Shown in pieces: positions 31,739 to 41,895 of a DNA stretch of 64,000 nucleotides. Each line of letters begins with the position of its first letter. Within the stretch, counting starts at the first letter, position 1. A program made the translations under genes and the position numbers. This DNA comes from Sphaerotilus montanus. GTDB taxonomy: Bacteria; Pseudomonadota; Gammaproteobacteria; Burkholderiales; Burkholderiaceae_C. The stretch covers positions 3,782,001-3,846,000 of the forward strand of contig NZ_JACCFH010000001.1 of the NCBI RefSeq assembly GCF_013410775.1, written 5' to 3'. The notes beneath the pieces are model-generated. The model worked only from the letters and a program-made list of their open reading frames with translations, was not told the origin of the DNA and did no database searches.

Positions 31739-32860
31739 ATGTCCATTCATTCCTGCTTCCGAGTCACCGTGCTCGCCGCCGCGATGGCGCTTGGTGCGCT
31801 GTCGGGCATGGCCGCACAGGCCGCGCCGACCCTGGCCGGCTGCGAACTCTTTCCCTCCAGTGCCATCTTCAGCCAGCGCATCGACGATGTGCAGCGCTTC
31901 CCGCCCCACGAACGCAGCGCGGCCTGGCTGGGCTCCATCGGCCTGGGCCGCAAGCTGCACGCCGACTGGGGCCGCACGGTCGATCCCGCGCAGACCGACC
32001 GCTACTACGGCATCCCCGTCAGCGTGGTCGACGGCACCCCGGCCACGACCCGCTGGCCGCTCGTCAGCCATGCCATCCAGGACGCCCGCGATGCGAACGG
32101 CAGTGGCGTGCCATCGGAAAGCGACTGTGCGGTCGGGGACCAGGGGCTGCCCGTCATCAAGCGTGGCTGCGACGGCCTGATTCCGGCGCGCCGGCGCTTT
32201 CCCTATCCCAATGACGGTCTGCTCAAGGCCGAGCGCGGCCTGTGCAACGACCCGGCCACCTGCGGCGACCGGCATGTGCTGGTGCTGGAGCAGGGGGCGT
32301 GCCGCCTCTGGGAGAGTTACTTCACCTACCAGATCAACGGCCGCTGGAGCGCCTATTCCACCGCCGCCTGGGACCTGAAGTCGATGGAGATGCGGCCCGA
32401 CGGCTGGACCTCTGCCGATGCGGCCGGCCTGCCCATCCTGCCGCTGCTGGCGCGCGCCGACGAGGTCGAGGCGGGCGTGATTTCCCATGCGCTGCGCGTG
32501 ACCTTCCGCGACGCCGTGCTCGACCGGCGCCACACCTGGCCCGCCAGCCACTCGGCCGGAACGACCCGGGCCGATGGCATTCCGTTCGGTGCGCTGCTGC
32601 GCCTGCGGGCGGACTTCGACATCCCGTTCTGGTGGACGGCCCAGGCCAAGGTGCTGGCGCGGGCGATGCAGAAATACGGCCTCTACGTGGCCGACATCGG
32701 CTCGGACTTCTACGTCCAGGGCGATCCGGACGAGCGCTGGGGGCGCCTGACGATCTGGCAGATCCAGCGCATGAAGCTCAACGACTTCGAGTTCGTCGAC
32801 CTCGGCGCCATCACGCGCCACCCCCGCTTCCATCCGCGGTCCTACCAGGCCGCCTGGTGA
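31739..32860 (+). CDS. Conserved exported protein of unknown function
   Basis: A 373-residue protein with a Sec signal peptide (cleavage after MAAQA, about residue 28). The mature part has several Cys residues (GCELFPSS, ESDCAVGD, KRGCDGLIPA, LCNDPATCGDRHVLVLEQGACRLWE) suited to disulfides. Conserved-looking blocks are DRYYGIPVSVVDGTP, RPDGWTSADAAGLPILPLLARADEVEAG and KYGLYVADIGSDFYVQGDPDERWG. From memory this layout resembles secreted proteins common in actinobacteria and some other soil bacteria whose function is unknown. No catalytic motif was identified. No good ribosome site precedes the ATG; leader element A lies just upstream. Confidence 0.75.
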   Translation: MSIHSCFRVTVLAAAMALGALSGMAAQAAPTLAGCELFPSSAIFSQRIDDVQRFPPHERSAAWLGSIGLGRKLHADWGRTVDPAQTDRYYGIPVSVVDGTPATTRWPLVSHAIQDARDANGSGVPSESDCAVGDQGLPVIKRGCDGLIPARRRFPYPNDGLLKAERGLCNDPATCGDRHVLVLEQGACRLWESYFTYQINGRWSAYSTAAWDLKSMEMRPDGWTSADAAGLPILPLLARADEVEAGVISHALRVTFRDAVLDRRHTWPASHSAGTTRADGIPFGALLRLRADFDIPFWWTAQAKVLARAMQKYGLYVADIGSDFYVQGDPDERWGRLTIWQIQRMKLNDFEFVDLGAITRHPRFHPRSYQAAW

Positions 32861-32890
32861 GGCGGTGCGGCCTCCGGGCGCGTCGAACCA

Positions 32891-33045
32891 GACTTTCGGA
32901 CAGGCTTGCGCCGGACCTCGGTCCGGTACTGCACGGAACATGCGTGCCTACCATTCGCTGGCGGGCCGCACATCCTCCCCCCCGCGGATGGCCCGCACGG
33001 AACCACAACTGACAGGGAGGGCTTTTTCAAAAAGCAACTGTCAGG
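32891..33045 (+). promoter_or_regulatory. Structured leader element, copy B
   Basis: The second copy, aligning with copy A almost without gaps: GACTTT to TACCAT is 58 bases in both. Stem 1 is GCGGGCC (32961-32967) with GGCCCGC (32990-32996), replacing the A-T pair of copy A with G-C. Its 22-base loop shares the CCTCCCCCCCGCGGA core. Stem 2 is CTGACAG (33009-33015) with CTGTCAG (33038-33044), replacing a G-C pair with A-T. The loop holds GGAGG (33016-33020) and an extra small hairpin GCTTTTT/AAAAAGC. It lies just before a DUF481-like outer-membrane protein gene. Confidence 0.65.
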
Positions 33046-33084
33046 GGAATGGTCAGTACGCATCGAACGCACCAGCTCACACCA

Positions 33085-33870
33085 ATGAACAACTTCTTCG
33101 CACTCGGCCTGATGTCCATCGCGGCCTTCGCCTCCAGCGTGGCACAGGCCCAGACCGCCGCGCCGGCCACTCCGACCGCCACGCTGAAGACGGATGGCAA
33201 GCTGCGCGCAGCCCTCGGTCTCGGCGCGAGCTTCTCGTCCGGCAACAGCCGCACGTCCAACGTCTCGCTGACTGCGCACGGCGTGCGGGCGACGGAGCAG
33301 GACAAGGCGACGGTCTATGGCTCGGCGCTGTATGCGCGTGCTGCGGGCGTGACCTCGGCCGAGCAGTTGCGTGCAGGTGGCCGCTACGACTACAACCTGG
33401 GCACCGACACCTTCGCGTTCGGCACCGCCGACCTGGAGCGTGACAAGCTCGCCAACCTGTCGCTGCGTGGCGTGTTCGGCGCCGGTGCCGGTCTGCACGT
33501 GATCAAGACCCCGGCCACCACGTTCGACGTCTACGGCGGTCTGGCCTACAACGCCGACAAGTACGTGGCCGCCACCGTCATCGACGGGCAGTCGCGCTCG
33601 TCCTATGGCTACGCCGCACTGCTGCTGGGCGAAGAGTTGCAGCACCGCCTGTCGGACACGACCAGTGCCTGGCAGCGCCTGACGGTCTACCCGAACCTGC
33701 GCAACCGCGGCGAGTTCCGCGCCAGCTTCGCGTCGGGGCTGTCGGTGGCGATGTCCAGCGTGATGAACCTGAATGTCGGCCTGGGCTATGCCTTCAACTC
33801 CGACCCGGGCGTCGGCCGCAAGAAGGGTGACACGCTGCTGACCACGGGCGTGTCGGTCAAGTTCGACTGA
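33085..33870 (+). CDS. DUF481-like outer-membrane protein
   Basis: A 261-residue exported protein with a signal peptide ending AQAQ (about residue 22) and a beta-barrel pattern. The stretch LGLGASFSSGNSRTSNVSLTAHG is the start of the DUF481 family (salt-stress/YdiY-like outer-membrane proteins with the GNS motif). Later strands include YDYNLGTDTFAFGTADLERDKLANLSLR, and the C-terminus is TTGVSVKFD. Function of the family is not known in detail. The ATG at 33085 gives the best signal peptide; an ATG at 33049, just after the leader element, would add 12 residues. Neither has a clear ribosome site. Confidence 0.8.
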   Translation: MNNFFALGLMSIAAFASSVAQAQTAAPATPTATLKTDGKLRAALGLGASFSSGNSRTSNVSLTAHGVRATEQDKATVYGSALYARAAGVTSAEQLRAGGRYDYNLGTDTFAFGTADLERDKLANLSLRGVFGAGAGLHVIKTPATTFDVYGGLAYNADKYVAATVIDGQSRSSYGYAALLLGEELQHRLSDTTSAWQRLTVYPNLRNRGEFRASFASGLSVAMSSVMNLNVGLGYAFNSDPGVGRKKGDTLLTTGVSVKFD

Positions 33871-33883
33871 TCCGGATCCGCCC

Positions 33884-34426
33884 ATGGAACTCGGCACGGC
33901 CTCCATCCTGGTGCAACTGCTGCTGATCTTCGTGCTGGTGGCCCTGTTCGCAGGGCGGCGCCGGATACGGCTCCACCGCGAGCGGCGCGACACCACACCA
34001 GGCGCAGCGACGCCCGCGGCCACCCCGTGGCCGTCCATGCGTTCTGCGGCACCTGCCGTGCCGCCTGCGCCGGTGCTGGTCGAGTTGCCGGTCGCGATGC
34101 GGCGCACACCCGTCCAGGGTGTGTCCAGCCGCGTGTCCGAGGAGTTGCTGCCGCCCTGTTTTGCCGACACCTGCGCCGACTGGGCCCAGGTGGACCCGGT
34201 CCCCGGCAAGGCGCCCGGCCAGGTGCCCGACACCCGCTTCAGCCTGGCCGACTGGTCGGCGCCGACAGACCGTGTCGCACTGGACAGCGCACTGGATTCC
34301 GCCGGCCTGGACTGGGCGCTGGAGGCCCGGGTCGAGTCTCCCCGTGCCATGCGCCCGGTACCTGTCCGCACGGGCGGCGCGCCGATGTCCTGCACAATCG
34401 CGCCGCAGGTGCACCAATGCGCCTGA
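33884..34426 (+). CDS. Hypothetical protein with an N-terminal membrane anchor
   Basis: A 180-residue protein with one hydrophobic helix at the N-terminus (residues 6-23) followed by a basic stretch (GRRRIRLHRERR), so the rest should lie in the cytoplasm. The remainder is Pro/Ala-rich and low in secondary structure (about residues 35-85), then acidic (DWAQVDPVPG ... DWSAPTDRVALDSALDSAGLDWALEARVE). No family was recognised. It sits 13 bases after the DUF481 gene and 60 bases before parC, both on the same strand, and its codon use matches neighbours, which argues it is real, though confidence is limited. Confidence 0.5.
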   Translation: MELGTASILVQLLLIFVLVALFAGRRRIRLHRERRDTTPGAATPAATPWPSMRSAAPAVPPAPVLVELPVAMRRTPVQGVSSRVSEELLPPCFADTCADWAQVDPVPGKAPGQVPDTRFSLADWSAPTDRVALDSALDSAGLDWALEARVESPRAMRPVPVRTGGAPMSCTIAPQVHQCA

Positions 34427-34486
34427 ACTGACCCGTGCCGGTCTCCACTGTGGCGGCGGGTCATGCCGTGACCCGACTGCCGCAAG

Positions 34487-36832
<2,346 letters not shown>

Positions 36833-37190
36833 ACGGTTGCCCGTTGTTTGTGGGTGAGTCTGCTCAATCGGCACCGCCATTCCAGGCCGCATATTCATGG
36901 CGGTCTGATTGTCGTCAGGGGGGTGGATTTGATATATAAGGAACCTCAATTGATAAAGTCCCGTTCCGGTTAATCTCAGTTAAGGTTGCCTGTGTAACCT
37001 GCCGTTGGTTTCACGCTCCAGATTGTGTTCAAATCGTAACTGTCGTGAGCCAACTATTCCCGATGCGCCGTCCGGAGGGAACTGTCTGGAGATTGTGGTG
37101 TCTCAATCCCTGCAGTTCTTGCGCATGCGGTCGATCCTTGACCTGATTCCAGTTCCCCCGCACCGTGCCACTCAGGTGGCGCGGGCTTTC
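36833..37190 (+). other. Gene-poor spacer, possible small RNA locus
   Basis: The stretch after parC contains no convincing gene. It has lower GC content with a TATA-like run near 36931-36938, a CCGCCAT/ATGGCGG inverted repeat near 36880-36910 and a nine-pair hairpin CCGTGCCAC/GTGGCGCGG (about 37162-37183) directly before a strong terminator. A TTGTCG hexamer near 36909 followed about 18 bases later by TATATA could be a promoter. The arrangement would suit a small RNA of about 280 bases, but no known family (6S, tmRNA, SRP, RNase P) was recognised. Confidence 0.3.
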
Positions 37191-37225
37191 AGGCCCGGCC
37201 CTTTTTGGTCGGGCCTTCTTTTTTT
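37191..37225 (+). terminator. Strong rho-independent terminator, 358 bases after parC
   Basis: AGGCCCGGCC and GGTCGGGCCT pair over ten positions (one G-T wobble) with a CTTTTT loop, followed by a long T-rich tail. It is too far from parC to be its obvious terminator unless the transcript has a 360-base tail, so it may end a small RNA. Confidence 0.85.
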
Positions 37226-37239
37226 CGATTCGGGAATCG
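37226..37239. promoter_or_regulatory. Dyad upstream of the QseB-like regulator gene
   Basis: CGATTC and GAATCG are inverted around GG, immediately after the terminator T-run and about 70 bases before the regulator start. It could be part of an autoregulatory promoter, but no match to known operator boxes is claimed. Confidence 0.3.
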
Positions 37240-37308
37240 TGTCAGACTAAGGCGGCCTTCATCCCCAGCCGTTAGCATCGGGCATTCACTGAGGGATATT
37301 TTCAAATC

Positions 37309-38019
37309 ATGCGATTGCTGCTGGCAGAAGACGACCCCTTGCTGGGCGATGGTCTGCGCGCAGGGCTGAAGGCCCTGGGGTTTCAGGTGGACTGGGTCCG
37401 GGACGGTGTGGCCGCCGAGCGCGAGTTGCTGAACCAGACCTACACCGCGGCGATCCTCGACCTCGGCCTGCCCCGTGTCGATGGCATGGACGTGCTGCAC
37501 AACCTGCGCACCCGTGGCGTGGCGACGCCGGTGCTGGTGCTGACGGCCCGTGACGCGGTTCCCCAGCGCATCCAGGCGCTCGATCTCGGTGCGGATGACT
37601 ACGTCGTCAAGCCGGTCGATCTGCATGAGCTGGCCGCCCGCCTGCGGGCGCTGGTGCGCCGCTCCCACGGCCAGGCACAGGACCGCCTCAGTTGCAACGG
37701 CGTCGATCTGCAACCGGCTTCACGCGAGGTCTGGGCGGACGGCGAGACGGTCAAGCTCTCCAGCCGCGAGTTCAGCCTGCTGCACGTGCTGATGCTGCGT
37801 CCTGGCCGGGTGCTGACCCGCGAGCAACTCGAAAACCACCTCTATGGCTGGGGTGAGGAAGTCGGCAGCAACACCATCGAGGTGCATGTCCACCACCTGC
37901 GACGCAAGCTTGGCTCCCACCGCATCCGCACGGTGCGCGGTGTCGGCTACGCCTTTGCCGCCCAGTCCAGCCCGGTGGCCACCGACGCCGGCCCCGACAG
38001 CAGTCCTGCGCCGCTGTGA
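37309..38019 (+). CDS. OmpR-family response regulator, QseB/PmrA-like
   Basis: A 236-residue regulator with a receiver domain (acidic DD at 8-9, phosphorylation site Asp51 in AAILDLGLPRVDG, Lys in YVVKPVD) and an OmpR-type winged helix (LSSREFSLLHVLMLRPGRVLTREQLENHLYGW and VHVHHLRRKLG, IRTVRGVGYAF). The sequence is close to QseB/PmrA/TctD regulators. A Pro/Ser tail of about 18 residues follows the domain. The kinase gene overlaps by four bases (GTGA). Confidence 0.92.
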   Translation: MRLLLAEDDPLLGDGLRAGLKALGFQVDWVRDGVAAERELLNQTYTAAILDLGLPRVDGMDVLHNLRTRGVATPVLVLTARDAVPQRIQALDLGADDYVVKPVDLHELAARLRALVRRSHGQAQDRLSCNGVDLQPASREVWADGETVKLSSREFSLLHVLMLRPGRVLTREQLENHLYGWGEEVGSNTIEVHVHHLRRKLGSHRIRTVRGVGYAFAAQSSPVATDAGPDSSPAPL

Positions 38020-39434
38020 GCACCGGGGTCGCCAGCAGTTCGCTGCGCACGCGGCTGCTGCGGCGGGTGCTGGCGGGGGTGGCGCTGCTGTGGTTGCTGG
38101 CCGCGGTGCTGGCCTGGGCAGACACACGGCGCGAACTGGATGACCTGCTCGACGGCCATCTGGCACAGTCGGCGGCACTGCTGGTGGCCTTGCAGTTGCA
38201 GGACGGCGGCGAAGTGCTCCTGCCACCGGCCAACAACCTGCACCGGTATTCGCCTCGGGTCGCGTTCCAGGTCTGGCGCGCGGGGCAGCTGGACATGCAT
38301 TCCTGGAACGCGCCCTCCGAACCGCTGGCGCCGCTGCAACCCGGATTCCATGCGACGCATCTGGCCGGGCGGGACTGGCGTGTCTTCGCGGCCCGGCCGG
38401 CCCAGTCCGACGTGATCGTGCTGGTGGGCGAGCTGAGCTATTCGCGCGCCGAGATTCTCCAGGCGGTGCTGCGCAGCTCGCTGCTGCCGCTGCTGGTGGC
38501 CTTGCCGCTGCTCGGACTGAGCGTGTGGTGGGCCGTGCGGCTGGGCCTCGTTCCGCTGGACCGGCTCGGCAAGGAGCTGGCCAGCCGGGACCCGGCGGCG
38601 CTCGATCCCATCCGGATGCACGATGCGCCGACCGAGCTGCTGCCGCTGGTGAGCGCGCTCAACGAGCTGTTCGAGCGGACGACCGCGCTGCTCGCGTCCG
38701 AGCGGCGCTTCACCGCCGATGCCGCGCACGAGTTGCGCACGCCGATCGCCGGCATCCGGGCCCAGGCCCAGGCCGCACTGGCCGTGCACGATCCGGCCGC
38801 ACGGCGCCACGCGCTGCAGGCGACGCTGGTCGGCTGCGACCGTGCCACCCGGCTCGTGCAGCAGCTGCTGACGCTGGCCCGGCTGGAGGCCGAACCCCAG
38901 GCCCGGCTGAACCAGGTCGATCTCGTGGTGCTGGCGCGCGACGAGGTGGTCGAGATCGCCTCGGCCGCGTTCGACGAGGGCCAGGAGCTGCAGCTGGACG
39001 CGCCCGAAGAGGAGGGCTGGCTGCGGGTCCGCGCCGAGCCGACGCTGCTGGCGGTGCTGCTGCGCAACCTGATCGACAACGCCTTGCGCTACAGCCCGCG
39101 CGGGGCGACGGTGCGGGTGTCGGTGGTGCCGGTGATGCCCGACTGGGTGATGCTGGTGGTCGAGGACAGCGGGCCGGGCCTGCCGCCCGAGCATCTGGCG
39201 CGGCTGGGCGAGCGCTTCTTCCGTGCACTCGGCAACGAGCGGCCGGGCAGTGGTCTCGGCTGGTCGATCGTGCGCCGCATCGCGCTGGCGCTGCAGCTCT
39301 CGGTGGAGGTCGACCGTTCGCCGGAGCTGGGTGGCCTGCGCGTGCAGGTGGGCATGGCGCTGTCCGGCGCCGAGGCGGATTCGCCTCAGGGGCCGAGCGG
39401 GCCGGTCCGTGCGGCGTCGTTGTCCCAGACGTAG
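38016..39434 (+). CDS. Sensor histidine kinase, QseC-like
   Basis: A 472-residue kinase partnered with the upstream regulator. Two transmembrane helices (about 15-35 and 150-172) flank a periplasmic domain with the QseC-type strand pattern (SPRVAFQVWRAGQLDMHSWNAPSEP). Then come a HAMP-like segment, the dimerisation domain with ERRFTADAAHELRTPIAG (phospho-acceptor His238) and the ATPase domain with N box NLIDNALRYSPRG, G1 DSGPGLP and G2 GSGLGWSIVRRI. It starts with GTG. Its last 49 bases overlap the convergent gene on the minus strand. The signal is unknown. Confidence 0.9.
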   Translation: MSTGVASSSLRTRLLRRVLAGVALLWLLAAVLAWADTRRELDDLLDGHLAQSAALLVALQLQDGGEVLLPPANNLHRYSPRVAFQVWRAGQLDMHSWNAPSEPLAPLQPGFHATHLAGRDWRVFAARPAQSDVIVLVGELSYSRAEILQAVLRSSLLPLLVALPLLGLSVWWAVRLGLVPLDRLGKELASRDPAALDPIRMHDAPTELLPLVSALNELFERTTALLASERRFTADAAHELRTPIAGIRAQAQAALAVHDPAARRHALQATLVGCDRATRLVQQLLTLARLEAEPQARLNQVDLVVLARDEVVEIASAAFDEGQELQLDAPEEEGWLRVRAEPTLLAVLLRNLIDNALRYSPRGATVRVSVVPVMPDWVMLVVEDSGPGLPPEHLARLGERFFRALGNERPGSGLGWSIVRRIALALQLSVEVDRSPELGGLRVQVGMALSGAEADSPQGPSGPVRAASLSQT

Positions 39435-40183
39435 CGGCACAGGGTCCTGCTTTCGGGCAGCAGGTAGATCACCTGGGAGGCTTCGGTCGGGGCAGGTATG
39501 CCGGAATGGTCGGTCTGGGCCCAGGCCGGACGCAGGCTGCGGCCCTGCGGCGTGCGGGCGAAGGCGCGCAGGCGGCGGTCCAGCGTGGTGGCGTCGCCCG
39601 GATCGAAGCGTTCCCACAGCAGATCCACCGGCAGACCGTCGATCAGCCGGATCAGGGTGGCCCCTTCCTCGCGCAGCAGTGCCAGCACGGCGTCCTCGTC
39701 GCGGATCTGTCCGCGCAGGCGCTGCCATTCGTCGAACAGCATCGGCTGCATGTCTTCCAGGTGCACCCCCGCCTGCTGCAGGGCGTCCGTCCACGCGGCG
39801 AGGTCGCTGGCATTGACGGCGCTCGCCAGCCAGCGGTGGCGCCGCCGGCCGAGTGGCAGCAGCATCACGTGGCGCTCGCCCGGCCCCAGCGCCTGGTCGA
39901 AATGTGCCCGCGCCTGTTCCAGCACCGCGGACCGCGGGCCGTCGCCGTCGATCAGCCGGTGCAGCACATATTCGTCCGCCACCCGCAGGTGGGCAATCGA
40001 CGGCAGCGTGTCGACATCGGCCAGCCGGAGCGCGGCCAGCGCCGCCGACAGCGCGCTGCTGCCGCTGCCGCCCGCGCTGGCGGATGCCTGGCTCTGCTGC
40101 GTCCAGCCGGGGCCGAGCAGCTGGGCCTGGCAGCCCCGCATGCGCAGCTCCAGCAGCAGCTCAGAGCGCCAGCGCAGCGACAC
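39386..40183 (-). CDS. Unknown protein paired with a GspE-like ATPase
   Basis: A 265-residue protein starting at a GTG with a strong ribosome site (GGAGGAAG, spacing six), which is why this start was chosen over an upstream ATG. The N-terminus SLRWRSELLLELRMRGCQAQLLGPG and the AWTDALQQAGVHLEDMQPMLFDEWQRL segment are loosely similar to actin-fold pilus/secretion scaffold proteins such as PilM/GspL, but no motif is decisive. It overlaps the ATPase gene by 23 bases, so they work or at least are made together. The 3' end overlaps the convergent kinase gene. Confidence 0.6.
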   Translation of the reverse strand: MSLRWRSELLLELRMRGCQAQLLGPGWTQQSQASASAGGSGSSALSAALAALRLADVDTLPSIAHLRVADEYVLHRLIDGDGPRSAVLEQARAHFDQALGPGERHVMLLPLGRRRHRWLASAVNASDLAAWTDALQQAGVHLEDMQPMLFDEWQRLRGQIRDEDAVLALLREEGATLIRLIDGLPVDLLWERFDPGDATTLDRRLRAFARTPQGRSLRPAWAQTDHSGIPAPTEASQVIYLLPESRTLCRYVWDNDAARTGPLGP

Positions 40184-41741
40184 GTCGGGCTTCCTCCAGC
40201 GAGACCAGCCCGGCCGTGACCCATTCGAGTGCGGCATCCTGCAGGCCGGTGTAGCCCTCCCGGGTGGCCGCCGCCTGCAGTGCCCGGTACGGCGCCGGTG
40301 TGGTCAGCAGATCGGCCAGCGGAGGCGTCAGCGCGAGCCAGCGGCTGATCACCTGGCGTCCCACCTGACCGGTGTGGCCGCAGTCCGGGCAACCCGCGCC
40401 GCGCACCGAGGGTGGCTGGCCGGCCCGTGCCGGAGCCACCGGTCGGCTGCACGAAGGGCAGTTCAGCCGCAGCAGGCCTTGAACGAGCATCCCCTTGAGC
40501 GTGACGGCGAGCACGGGCGCCGACAGGCCCAGCCGCTCCAGCCGCACCAGCGCCGACCAGGGGTCTGGTGCTGCCACGCCCAGCACGACCGGGCGACCGC
40601 TCAGGACCTCGTCGGCCAGTCGCGCAGCCACCTCGGGCGTGTCCAGTTCGTCGATCAGCAGCCGGTCCGGATCCTGTGCCAGCGCCCCGGCGAGTTCGGA
40701 CACGGTCGGCCGTTCCAGCCGCAGCACGCGCTGGCCACCCGTGCCCAGCTCCCGTTCCAGCGCGTGCAGCGTGTCGGACTTGCCGGCGCCCGGCGGCGAG
40801 ACCACCAGCCACAGGCCATGGGCGAGTTGCAGGGAATGCCGCAGCCGCTCCAGCGTGCCGCTGTCGTGTCCGAGTTCGTCCAGCCCGGGCTGGCGCTGGC
40901 GGGTCAGCACCGCCGGAAGACGCAGCACGGCGGCACGCTGCACCTGCCCGTCGGGCGAGGTGCGCTGCAGCACCCGGATGTGGGCGGTCAGCTGGCGTCC
41001 GGCATGCACCACGGGCAGATGGCCGTCGCGGGTCGCCGCCGCCTGCAGCGCTTCGAAGACCGCGTCGAACGAAGGCCCCGGCGTCTCGGGCACCACGGTG
41101 CGGCGCAGGGTCCCTTCGACGCGCATCTGCCAGACGCCGGAGGCCGGTCGGGCCTGGCCGTCCGGCGTGGAGGCTGGTTCGGCCTGGAGCCAGTGCAGGT
41201 GGGTGGCCTGCGCGCCCAGCGCCTGCCGCAGCACGCCGTTGATGTGGCGCAGCGCAGCGGTTTCCGCCGGCACGCCGAGGCCCGGCTGGCGCACCCCGGT
41301 GTGCAGGGCCTCGTCGGTCCGCCGTGTCTGCTCGATCCGGTCGACGAACCCGAGCAGGGCCTGCACCGGGGTCACGTACCAGCGCGTGCGCGGGTGGCCG
41401 GCGTCGCGCAGGCGCGCTTCCAGCCAGAGCCGGTGGTCACGGTCGAAGGGGTCGGCCAGCACCAGCGCGATCGCGCCGTCCGTGGCGCGCAAGGCCACGC
41501 ACAGCCGCTGTCGGCTGATGTCCAGGGGAATCAGGCGGGTGTCGGCCTGCTCGACGCTGGCCCGTGTCAGCTCGGCCGGCGGCATGCCGCTGGCCAGCCC
41601 CAGCCAGTCGCGGAACGCGCTGTCCTGCACCGACGGGGGCACGGGGCGGTGCGTGTCGGCGCTGTAACGCCGCATCAGGCGCTGCACGACCCGCTCGGCC
41701 TGTTCCTGCGCCAGCATCCTGGTCTGCTCCTGCTCGCTCAT
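40161..41741 (-). CDS. Divergent GspE/PilB-type secretion ATPase
   Basis: A 526-residue member of the GspE/PilB/VirB11 ATPase family by layout: N-terminal helical domain (about 1-135), linker, then the NTPase core. The core is degenerate: Walker A reads SPPGAGKS (315-322) instead of the usual GPTGSGKT, and the Walker B/His-box region LIDELDTPEVA replaces the usual GEIRDxETA. The C-terminal part keeps a four-cysteine zinc site (Cys428, Cys431, Cys451, Cys454). No other type II secretion or pilus genes are nearby. It may be a dedicated ATPase of a reduced system or one that has lost normal catalysis. Confidence 0.75.
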   Translation of the reverse strand: MSEQEQTRMLAQEQAERVVQRLMRRYSADTHRPVPPSVQDSAFRDWLGLASGMPPAELTRASVEQADTRLIPLDISRQRLCVALRATDGAIALVLADPFDRDHRLWLEARLRDAGHPRTRWYVTPVQALLGFVDRIEQTRRTDEALHTGVRQPGLGVPAETAALRHINGVLRQALGAQATHLHWLQAEPASTPDGQARPASGVWQMRVEGTLRRTVVPETPGPSFDAVFEALQAAATRDGHLPVVHAGRQLTAHIRVLQRTSPDGQVQRAAVLRLPAVLTRQRQPGLDELGHDSGTLERLRHSLQLAHGLWLVVSPPGAGKSDTLHALERELGTGGQRVLRLERPTVSELAGALAQDPDRLLIDELDTPEVAARLADEVLSGRPVVLGVAAPDPWSALVRLERLGLSAPVLAVTLKGMLVQGLLRLNCPSCSRPVAPARAGQPPSVRGAGCPDCGHTGQVGRQVISRWLALTPPLADLLTTPAPYRALQAAATREGYTGLQDAALEWVTAGLVSLEEARRVAALAL

Positions 41742-41895
41742 GGCGCCATTAGGCCCCATGCCGTGGACCGTGACCGTCCCTCGCCTGTGGGCCGGTGCCC
41801 CCGGAGACACGCCCCGTCAAGTGCGGGGTCAGGCGCAGCTGCAAAGAGAAGATGGGCATGAATCGCGAAATATCAGGATGATTTCGCCAAGTATT

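Noticed and set aside
31480-33045. Leader copies considered as ends of a transposon
   Set aside because: They are in the same orientation, have no flanking target duplications that I could see, and enclose a gene with no transposase.
36833-37190. Spacer checked for 6S RNA, tmRNA, SRP RNA and RNase P RNA
   Set aside because: None of the characteristic conserved segments of these RNAs could be recognised by eye.
37005-37250. An 81-codon open frame in the spacer before the QseB-like gene
   Set aside because: It runs through the terminator hairpin, has no ribosome site and no protein-like composition.
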